DNA of 64,000 bases from Membranipora membranacea (Eukaryota > Bryozoa > Gymnolaemata > Cheilostomatida > Membraniporidae). Of the stretch, positions 49,301 to 61,300 are shown piece by piece; the first letter of the stretch is position 1, and the number at the start of each line of letters is the position of its first letter. The stretch is taken from assembly GCA_914767715.1 (NCBI GenBank), contig OU612074.1, positions 13,502,062-13,566,061 of the forward strand. Reading direction: 5' to 3'. The notes under the pieces were generated by a model. It was not told where the DNA came from and searched no databases. It saw only the letters and a program-made list of their open reading frames with translations. The translations under genes and the position numbers were made by a program.

Positions 49301-52300
49301 ACATATTTACTCCTCTTTTGAGAAAGCTGCGTTTTGTTGGCTGTTAGATTGACTCTCATACACAAAGAGCATCTCAGATGGCATACAGATGGGGTAAACG
49401 CGATCCCTCTTTATCCCTTGTGTCTTGAGTAACTATTGGATGTAACCAAAACAATATCTTGTTAATTAAACAGTGCCTCTGAATTTGTGTGTGCACAGTG
49501 GCCGTATATCCTCTCATCACAACTCTTACCGAGGACAAGTTGCCAGGTATGATGTTACAGTGCTGGGTATGATGAATTGAAAAGGTCTTCACTTCCACCA
49601 AAAAAATTTGTTCAGACTTCCCATAAGATATATATCTGTATGTAAATTAAAGCAATGGGATTTAAGCGTTACTCATTAGTGGAAATAACCAGCAGCCTAA
49701 CAGAATTTTCCAGACAGTGATGCTTTGGGTGGTAAATATACCTGTTACTGATAAAACTGGATTCTATTCATTTATAGGCATAGACAACAAACTAAAGTCT
49801 TTCTTGGTTGGTTAAATTCATGGCAGGTCTGTTTAAATTCAAGCATTTGATGCTCACAGCATAATTGTTTGCTAAATTTTGAATTTTATTCTTCTGTAAA
49901 TAATCTAAAGCTTGAACAGAATATGGATATTATTAATAGGCTCGTACTGAAATCCAGCTTCTGTCTCCTGGCCTGTTTGTATGCATCACAAATTCCAGTA
50001 TAATTATCCTGGAATCTTAAGTAATCACAAGAAAATATAATGGTTTAAGGAAGCTATGCAAAAGTGTATCAAGCCGCAGATAAGTCCCACAAATTCTTTT
50101 AGTTAATTTTTATGAGAAATCTTGTGTATAGTGTACCATGTACGGAGACAACAATAATTTAATTTCTTTGATGACAATAGAAAGTTTGTGAAGGAGAATG
50201 GTGATGCATCACAACTTTGATCAGCACTGATCAGCTACACTACTGTGGGCGTGATAATAATGTATTTGATAAGTTTATGCCCCTAGGGTTGAAATACACA
50301 GACAAAGTGATCGGAAATTTGCTGTCTATTCACATAGTCAGCAATACAACCATTAGCCGAAGCATGAAAGCAAACAAGATATTGGCATCGTCTCTTTTCC
50401 CATCAGTTATCACAGATGAATAGGTCACCACTATCAATCAACTATCAATCGCTCTACACAGCATGCTATTTGAATCTCTATATTTGCACTTCCACATTAT
50501 TTTTATAAGGATTTATAAAAGTATTTTCCGTTATTTATCAAATTATTAAGTAGGTAGTGATTCAGTCAACTTGACATTCAAATGGGCTGGTGATGCTTTC
50601 CTTTTATCTCCATACAAAAAGATGTCATTAGCCATTTCTATACAGCTGCATAATGAGCTTCGCTTAGAAAAATACCATCAAACACAAATCAACATCTCTC
50701 TGCTGGCATCTATTACTGTTTTTTAAACTTGTAGACAGTATTTAATTAAACTGAAAGCCGTAGCAGTGACATCGAGTACAAGATGTACTAGAACTAGATA
50801 GTAGTGTGGGTATAGCTTGCTGTGGGTACAGCTGCCTGTGGGTTTGGCTACCTGTGGGCGGGGTGATGGTACAGACACACTGCTATCCTGTATCTCTCCC
50901 TTATTGAACTAGAGCTTGATATCTTTACATTACCAGTATTATCCTGGAACCACTCAGGATACCACTCTGAGAACCACTCTGAGAACCACTCTGAGAACCA
51001 CTCTGAGAACCACTCTGGTACCAGGCATCTTCACACTTCTGTGTGAAAACACCATAGTCTAAATATTAGTAAATTAAGTCTAATGAAAACACTATCATTT
51101 ATATGACATCATATTTTAAAGATATTCTGGTTACCATGACATAGACATCGACATGGCTTCTATCTGGTGGGGAGGGGGTGGGGACGGGGTGGGGACGGGG
51201 TGGAGAGTTGGGAGGGGGTAGGGTGATGGTGAGATGTCTGATAAAGAAGATGTTAATAATCATGAGCTGCTGCCTTGACAAGCTAAGTTTGAGTAGCTGT
51301 CATGACAGCAGCTATCTAAAATATCAGTCTCTACCCTGTGTATAATGACATCGTATCCAGCCAAACGAAGCCCTTCACTAGACCTAAGAATAATTTGTCA
51401 AAACTTGAAATCATAGCATTGAATTGAGCATAATTGACAATGGAATTAATGAAAATAATTCAGATTCACTGCTTCAAACACAATAGGAAACATTAATGTG
51501 AAGTACTGAAACAAATGGTGGGGTTAGGCACATATAGCGTAACTGTGTTTGAGATCCTTTCGCTATTGCAGTCTTTCATTTACACCAGTTGCTTATAAAA
51601 ACAAGAATTGGACAAAAAATAATAGTCGGTGATTTATTCAGATATCAAGTGACAATCCCATACAAACTGTAAATATCCTTATCTTTATCATCTTAGAAGC
51701 TGTGTAAATCAAGTGCAACCATACAAATAATTACATCATTGATGTGCCTAGCACACATTCTATCACCGCTGTGCACACCATTTTCTTTTATGAATAGATT
51801 TGTTACTCTGTAAACTGATTCAAACAATATCTTATCACATCTAAAGATCAGAAAACAAAAGACCAATCAAATACTGTCAAAAAATTAAACACCGACAGCA
51901 GTGCAGCTGATTCAGCTTTCTTATAAAAATAAGAGGGGAGGAAACAAGACACAAATACCGACGAGGGCTATGGTGTAGTTCCTGGACAACATTCACCAGC
52001 TGGTAGGGATGGTCGGCTTCACAGTTCTCAAATAAGCCCTAATGAGGTCACTCTGTGAGATATATATAACAGGTGATAAGGTGATGACTGGTAACTCATT
52101 GTAAGCTCCTTCTGACAAAACCTGCTCACTCTTCAGCTAAACATTGGAAATGAATGAGTCATCTACTGTTAGGAAGAGACCAGCCAATACCTGACTTTTC
52201 TAACCTGCCTAGTCAGGAGGTCAGGTACTGGCTAGATAGAACAGAGCCTCATCCCTTACTATTTGTATACCAAAATAAAAGACAAGCTTGGGAGTTGTCC

Positions 52301-55300
52301 TCCTATCTTGCAGGTTAATTTTTAGCTTTGTCATTCAATAATCACCAAGTTATAAAACTATTGTACTGATGTAGAGCTTTTCACAGCTTTTCACAGCTTT
52401 TCACAGTTTTCACAGCTTTAGAGGTCATGTAATGAAAATTCATGGAATAATGTAATAAACCTGAACTATAGATGTTAGGTTATTAGATATGAATGATGGT
52501 TTAGGAAGGTATTGACGCCTCCAACACATTATTGCAAACTGCCCCGTTAGACCTCAAATATCAATGCTTATTGCTACCACCTTTGAAGTTCCCAGGTACA
52601 AATTTACAAGTTTTGCTTTTTTGTATTACTCAGCACTTTCAGTACTATGGGTGTCGGTTGTATAGAAAAAATTGTTCGATATAACTACCAGCCCCCAGCA
52701 CCCTCAGGTGTATAAATACTTCCAGTCATGTCAATATTATTACATCACTATTAGCTAGAGTTTATATAAGACACCATTAGACACTGCAGAGCACCGATAC
52801 TGTCATCAATTGTAACCAACAGCTGAGTCAATCTCATCTAACACATCACAATATCACTGTATCACAATATCACTGTGTGATCATAATATCCAGTCAGCAG
52901 CAAACTTTAATCCACAGCCATAATATTTGATTTAATTCTTATATCATCCTAGACCTAAATTTTTCCCACATATCATTTGAAAGCGACAGTGTGTACGGAG
53001 AGTGTGTGCGGAGAGAGAGAGAGAGAGAGAAAGCCATGTGACAGCCCTGAGCATTTATGTGGATGCTAATGTATTATAATTGTCTCTCCGCCTCAAAGAG
53101 ATCACCAAACATTTGTAACTTCCAATAAATAAAGGTACAGTGTAAATTTGAGATAGGGATTTCTTTGAGTCAACAATTATCTAATAAGAATTATTAAATC
53201 ATACTGGATATTTCGAGCACAGGAGATTTAATGCCATGATGCCGATAGTTTATTTGTGTGGTCGGGTGTAATACTCGTCAGCAGCAGCATGTGATGCATG
53301 AGGGCCATGAGCTGTAGAAGATAGAATAAGATATTTGACCCGCCTCTTTATCCTGAGAATCGGCGGCCATGATTTAAAGTTTGATATTTCTATTTAGCTT
53401 AGGTCAAGCTGACAATAACCTAAATGATGCCAAATCAGACTTGTTTATACAGGCGTGCTTAAGGCAGCCAAACTATTGTCCAAAAACCTGTCCTCTACTG
53501 AATAAAGAAAAACTGTTCAATGTGCTGCCTATCAGATTTCTTCTGTGTCAATCTGTCAATGGGGGCATCGGTTAAGATCTTAAAAGTGAATTCCATTCTC
53601 GCTTCATTTCATTTCAATTCCAAATCTCATTAATTTCAAAAACATCGGGTATTATTTTAAGGACCTCGTGTTATCACTGTTGCTTTTGTGCAATCATTTT
53701 GAGCTGTTCGAATCTGTGAAATCTTTAGACACATGTTATACAATAGATTCACTTGTGTGACAATTTTTCAACAATGAATTATAATCACCATAGTGCTAAG
53801 TGCAATCAAAGAAGTTCATATAACCATAAACACTCGGCCATTCATAGCTGTTTTTTTGCCACTGTCCTGATTTGTTGCTTTAGTGCTATCTTTAGCGTGA
53901 TGCTTATAAAAGAATGTTCTTGTCCGGTAACAATATCATAGACATTGTATTGTGACTGTTCAGCTGTGGATTAAGCCAAGGAGGGAGAGAACCATATGGT
54001 TTATAGGGGGGCTTTTTAACTGTGCTTGTCTGCTTTAGATAAATATATGATATATGGGGAAGTGAAAATTGCTATAAACTAGCGCCCTTTGGCAAAAGAG
54101 CACTCTTCATGTACTAAATTGTAGTAAATCGGTAACTATAAACAATCCGTTGATCCTCACAAATGTGCCTATTTTTCAAGATCATGTTTGTGAGGTTAGT
54201 ACGACCTATTGCATGGAATAAACACAGTGACCGTATTTTTAAAATCCCGGTACCTGTATTGTGGCTAAAAATTAAGAGTAAACAACTCCTATTGGAAATG
54301 TTCGGAGTCGTGTGTAATCGAAAGGTTATCGTTAGGTTATTGTGACATGCTTGTGATAATAATAAAGCTGTTCCTCGTGTACGAAGGAGGAATATGATAT
54401 TAGGAGGATGATATGTTGGGTGGATGAGTTGTACAGTGGCACACACTGTCCACTAAGCCTCTTCATGTTTAGATCAGAGCAAACACTTAACAGCCACGAG
54501 ATGAGACAGTTTCACATAGGTATTAGTTAGACTGAGCTTCAATAAAACTAGTGCTAAAAGGCGGGAGGAATAGCAGTGATGATGATGATGATTTAGAGTT
54601 GCACTGTCTGAGTTGGTGGGGCGGAGGCTAAGCTAATCTCTCAGTAAATATAAGAAATCATGGTATTAATATGCAGATTGTCAAAATAAGATGTTAATAA
54701 TGTCATGAAGTACTTGTTCCTTATCCTCTATAGTCATGTTCATCCCCAACCTGTTACCTCCGGCTACCTAAAAAATCAGCGCACCCGCAATCACGTATAC
54801 CTTACTACAATACAATACCTATACCCAGCTATGCCTAACTACAATACCTATTCCCAGCTATACCTAGTCTGTGTTTGTGACAATTTACCAACAATATATG
54901 GTGAGGTGAGGATATTTGTGACCATGCTGTTGGCTCCAACTGAACTCTTTGGTTGATCAGCACAAGCAATGCGGACACATGTGCTTGATGTCATAGGGCA
55001 TGATACAGTCTACCTGGAGACAGCGTATTATTTTAGCCCTAATACATTTTTATTGTCATAGATTGGGCGGCACTAAGCCACAGGAGTTAAACTAGCAGCT
55101 TCATAATTATTATTGGACTGATTAACGTCACAGCAGGGAAACATCAAACGCTGATTTTAGACAATTAGCGTGTGATAAGACAGCAGTGGTTTATTTGTTT
55201 TTTACCATACATTGAGCTGTACTATCTAATACCCTTTACATTAGTTTACATTTGTCTTGATGGTCCTTAAAATTTGTCATACAAGTAATTGAGTTTAATT

Positions 55301-58300
55301 TTTAACCACTTAAAAAGAATGGCTCATTAGATAGATAAATAGCAGAATAATGATGTGCCTAGGTAACTTCTCAATGAGTGCGTTACCAGGTTTTTATACC
55401 ATTCCTATGCGATATTATCTTATTAGTACTCAGCTAGCAGTCATAAGCTGCCCGGCCCTCACATATTATGACGCTATAAAGCCGTATGAGGAGCATACTA
55501 TATACTGTATAACCTCGCTCTATAACAAGCGGGTCTTATATAAATTATTAACTTTGTCTTGAGATCGGAGCTATATCTGCACTGTACCTTTTGTCAGATC
55601 AAGCCCAACCATCTGTACAATTCTGTCTTCTCCAGGATAATGGAAATTAGTAGGGGCCTATTGACCTTCGATATGAATTTATGGATTAGTGGTAAAATAC
55701 ATAGCGTGGCTATTTGTGGAGATATGCCATCAGTACAAAGCTTTGTGTCAGGATTTGGATAAAGCCAAAAGTCTGGTAGCTTTTACGTTATGCATTGATT
55801 TACGCCCCAGTAATAACCTTCAAAAACTCAGGCAAGCTGCTTGACAAAAGTTTTCAAGGGTCAGTTATTCTAGATTCTGAACTTGTGCCATACACTTGCA
55901 CAGGGTCTGATATGTACCCCTCATCCATATAATAATATATTCAGTTGAATTAACGTAATAGATGCAATATCAGAATTATCACTTATCAGACACTCTAATA
56001 GGTTACATAGACATAGATATAGAGCTCTCATCACAGCCTGCACCTTTCTGTGATAATGTCACCAGTTTTATGTTGTATTAGTTGTGTCTCTAAATTAGAT
56101 TGATATTAATTCATGCATACCTTGAAATATTCTACTGTAAAAACCCAACATATGTCGCTGATCAGATTTTAATAACATTTGCTTTTGTTGCACAAAAAAC
56201 TTGATACTCAGGCCACCAAAGTCAACTTGAAAATCAACTGGTAAAAGGGAATACAGTGATGTCGGATCACATCAACTAGTTACTGCATCGATGTCGATTT
56301 AAAACCTGTCCGAAGTGTAACCAATGAATTTGATGTAGATATTTACAGTACCTTAGTCTGATTGTTGACACTTGTTGCGTCCACATGCTGTTCTTCATAA
56401 TTTATTCGCTGACATCCCATTGTTTTAGATTGATGAAGCCCAGTACAAGAAGCATTTTTTGTAAGCAGCTTCAGTAATTAATTATTGTGGCTTGTTGATA
56501 TACCAGCGTGATGAGGCCTTTGAAATAGATACTACTTTAGTCACTAATTTGCCAACAAAAACTCTTAATTTAATTTCCTTCTGTAAACATTCTGTTACAG
56601 CAAAGCAATAAATCTACCCCATCAGCCACTTTTATTAATAAAATATCTGATAGAAAATATGCTTTTAACTATTTTGCAAGAGTTTGATGACAATAAAATC
56701 TAGTTTAGTGGAGATAAAAAAACACCAAACCTATAATTAAAAAAATAGACTTTTAAAATGGAATTGAATTTATAGAAAATGAACAGTAAGTGTAAAAGTC
56801 ATTAGCATCTAGCATGCAATCACTCAGCTCATCAAAACTTCGATAAACTGGGACATCTTTTTTTTTTTAAGTAATTCAAGATTAAGATATTTTTATTTTA
56901 TTAACTTCTTTGTTTGTATTTCTTATTATATTGTTCGCCGAGTAGTGACTGTGTACATGAGAGCTGCACTGTTTTATTGTTGTGGTCACATGACCAGTAT
57001 AGGCTAGCTGTACCAATGTGATATTACACATCAAGTTAATATATATATATATATATTACAAGGGCTTGTTTTAATTGTAGACATTTTGTCAACAGATCAC
57101 GGGGAGGCTACAACACATGATACATCTCATTCGTCTGTAGATCAGAAAACACATCACAATAAGTTTCTGCTAGACCAGCATACCACTTCTATAAATCAAG
57201 AGACCACACAGAGGCTGACAGCTACAAATAATATGTTGGTGAACGCTGAGTCGACGACAGAGGTGAGCAGGTTATCTTATGATGATAGTGGTGAGGATCA
57301 GCAGCAGGTATATATCCCTGAAGATATCGCCATACCTACAGACTTCATTCTGAGAGTATCTCAGACTTATGATGGTAAGATCTAATACTCGGCTTATGAA
57401 GTCATAACATAAAATGTCGATACTTAAGCTACCATGCTGCATCACTAATTCAAATTTGTGGTATTCATGACGGGAGTTTACACACATATTCCCATTTGAG
57501 ATAACGTAGGGCGAGAATCAGAGCCTTCCAGTAAGGTGTCGTATTTAAGAAGATGGTACACTTTGGGTGGTGTAATTATTTGGCTTGTAATTAGAGAGAG
57601 AGCGAGAAGTGATTGAGAGTAAAAGATGCTGTAGAGGTGAAGGCCGTGTCATGTTATGTGTTTACTTCACCATCGGTGGAATTAATTCGTCCTCTGCAGA
57701 AGAATACAATAATTATATTATATTATAGAATTTTATTTTCAAAAATCTCGTAGATCTATTACCTAACATCTCAATCCCTCCTACCCTAGCCATATAATAT
57801 AATACGTTGTACAGTCTGAGCCTGTGTACTGATCTGAATATTGTAAATTGAAAAAATGATATGAATTCTTTCTCATATTTATTTTTTTCTTGTGTAAATT
57901 TAGGATTAGGCATCTGGACGAATAAACCAGTGAAGCGCGGCACAAAGTTTGGACCATTTGCTGGAGCGAGGAAAGAAAGCTGTGAAGACGCCAGCAGCGC
58001 ATGGGAGGTAAGATAGTCACAATCTTATTATGTAATCATATAAGAGATGATATTATGTGTACTTGTTCAACTTCACAAATAAAAACATTAACATTAAATT
58101 ACAACAGCTATGCCGGCTGAGCCAAAAACTTGTCTAGACAATAAGTAAGCATTTGGTTTACATGGCAACCATTTCAACTAATGTTGGGTACAGCTTGGGC
58201 TCACAGCTGATAACCAACTGGGTCTCTGATGAGACAAAACTAGGGGGTATCACATCAGACTAGAAGACTGAGGGATAGACTAGGAGATAGGTAAAAAATG

Positions 58301-61300
58301 ATAGGCCTGGATCGTCCTGGCGATGGCGGCGGGATATTACAAACATGATCTAGTCTCTGCTGATGAGCTGGAAATTCTATACTGATTATGGCAATCATGT
58401 GTGATTGAATGGTTTTATGTAACATGCCAAGATGACACTGTCAGCGTCTAACATTCTGATTAACATAATATCAATTTCACATGGCATTAACTTCATCCAA
58501 ATTATTATCTTCATCACATCTTGTTTTTTTTCTGGTTGGGACACAGTATCTGAGCAGCAGACATGACGTAATGGTGTACCCACAGCTTTGTATTAACAGA
58601 TAATATATCTCATTTTAATATTATAAGCCTTGTGACCAAATTCTCAATATGAGGTCATTATGCTGATAACAAAAATTATCCAAAAATTAAGTTAGTTTGG
58701 GGCTGGCTCATAATAAGAAGGCATCTAGCTCCCGACTCCTCTCATCGCTAAGATAAATAATCAGAAAAGAGTGCACAACAATGGATCAAATTTTGAAAAC
58801 TTGTTTGTATCATTGATATATCATTCTACTGGAAACACAAGACAGTTTCAAAAGTATCAAATCTAATTTGAGTTGGAGTACCCGCATATACAAACAGAGA
58901 TTCGGAGTGATGATGGTTGTGTTTGGTTCAGTGTTCGATGTAATACCACTGGAAGACTTTATGTCATTTGGATGAGTAGCACCCATAACACAGTCTGTTC
59001 ACAACAAAGCATCGTAACTCTTCAACAATATCGAAACCCATTATCTGAACAAACACTTAAACCTCTGTCCTACTTTTAAATTATCTAAATTAATTTTGAG
59101 GGATATTAGTTTTTTTGATGAAGCAGCCTGAAGGGGATAGATCTTTAGTAGTCAGCAGAGAATTCATCGTACCGGCAGCGGTCACAAAGACCGACAAAAA
59201 ACTTCATAAACAGTTCAATTGTTGCACCCAGAAAAAATTAGATGAAAGCTCAAGTCCTGATTTATGTTGGGAATTATTTTCCTATGCCATTGGTAAAGAC
59301 TAAACTGAGCCTATAATGACTTCATCGGGCATAACCAAAAATATGATGGTTTTGAATCACAGGTGATCAACTATCAAGTTGTGTTGGATTAAGATATTTG
59401 AATTTTAATTAGTTTTAATCTTGTAATTTAACCTCTAATTATCTAGTTAATTACACATAACGAGCTACAGCACCAAGTCCTATCCAAAAATCGTATCTGT
59501 ACAGAGAATTATGACAACAATGTATTTAGCTGTAGACATTATTCTGCTAACAGACTATAATTCTATTGTGATGTTTTGTATTAGCTGATAATCCAAGTTG
59601 TTAATAATAAGAGCAGATGTGGTACCAAATATCACCTCGCTCACAATCTCAGTCCATCGGCTAATTATCTCCAATGTTAAGACAATTGCTAGAAGTTGTT
59701 GAAAGGGGTTGTGATTGTACTAAGTTGATTTACTCCTAGAATAATTTTGTGTTCGGAAAATCCTATTTGCAGATACAGTAGCATATTTCAGACTGTCAGT
59801 TTCCATGCATTCTGCGACAAGAGGTTGATTGGATATATGCAACAGTTACTCTCTCATGTATTTTACTATTATTAGATTGTGAACAGCAAAGGAGAAGTGA
59901 AATTGTGGGTGGACGCCTCGGAACCTGGCACAGGGAACTGGCTCAAGTATGTGAGAAGTTGTAGCAGTTTATCTAAGCGTAATATAATGGCTGTACAGAG
60001 CTGTGAGGAGATATACTACAAGGCCAAGAGAGATATAATAGTGGGAGAAGAGTTACTCCTACATAATGATGATGCTGTTATACCGGAGTCAGAGCAGGGT
60101 AAGTACTATATATACTATGTATGTATGACACCAACAAACTGCTGTTCTGTCTCAAGTTAACGCAACTACTGTTTCCCCAAGCTGTCATCGATGGAATTGA
60201 TAATAAGTTGCCTGATTCCTAAAATTAATATATTGGTGACCACTGAAACAATCAACTATCTTATCGAGATGGTTGATGTATTATGCTGTATATTGTATTG
60301 TATATTGTATTGTATATTTGTTGTATATTTGGTTGTATGTATATTTAGTTGTATATATGTTTGTATATTTTGTAGTGTATTGTATTGTATATTTTGTTGT
60401 ATATTTTGTTGTGTATATTTGGTTGTATTTGGTTGTATATTTGGTTGTATATTTTGTTGTGTATTGTGTGTTTGTAGGCAGCGATGAGCAATGTAATCAC
60501 TGTGGACAGAGCTTTATATCTATGAGCACACTGAGGCATCATCAGATGTTCTCATGTCTACAGGCAGCAGCTCACTTTGCTGCATTAGAAGGTCACCACA
60601 TGAAATCAGGTGTAACTAAGTGTGGCAGCAGTGTGTCAGGAGAAGAGGATGGTGACTCTGAGTATTCTGATAACTACGAGCGAGCCATCGGTGGAGGAGG
60701 CGGAGACGACACGGCGGCCATGATAAACTGGGCATCAGAGAGCTCTGCTGTGGTCAGTTACATTCATCATCAACATCAGTATACTCACATGTCAGCTAAT
60801 AATATTAGTAAACATCTACACTAGTTTTATATCGATAGTCTAGACTAGCTGTTAACTAGCCCTTCTGTAGACTGTATTAGACTTTGAATTTTTGCCATTT
60901 TTATATTTCTCTGAATATATGATTTATAGATGATGAGGACTGGTGAGAATGGGGAGCGAGTGTTCAGCTGTGAAAACTGTGATAAAGTATTCACTGATCC
61001 ATCTAATCTACAGAGACATATAAGGTCGACACACATAGGAGCTCGTTGTCACGCCTGTCCAGAATGTGGTAAAACATTCGCTACGAGCTCTGGACTCAAA
61101 CAACATCAACATATTCACAGCAGTGTAAAACCCTTCCAGTGTGAGGTAAGAGAGTATAATCAATGATGTGCACACAATCTAGTACATGAATGTACTAATT
61201 GCCTCCAGTTGACACAATGGCACCCGACTTACTCCTCATTACTAAAAATAAAATTGCCAAACTCAGCTTTTCACCCTTCCTGTATATGCCATACCTCCTG

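Larger units (their letters stand above)
43383..57080 (+). other. PRDM3/16 intron 1, 13.7 kb
   Basis: This is the longest intron in the window, with no recognised exon. It contains tandem repeats at 44675-44732, 50961-51018 and 52375-52419, a G-rich tract at 51167-51231, a GA run at about 53011-53029 and an AT run at about 57039-57055. Long introns near the start of developmental regulators often hold enhancers, but none can be identified by eye. Confidence 0.75.

Noticed and set aside
60191-60487. Long Tyr/Val/Cys-rich frames on both strands
   Set aside because: They come from a TGTATT-type low-complexity tract in a PRDM3/16 intron; the real exon begins at 60478.
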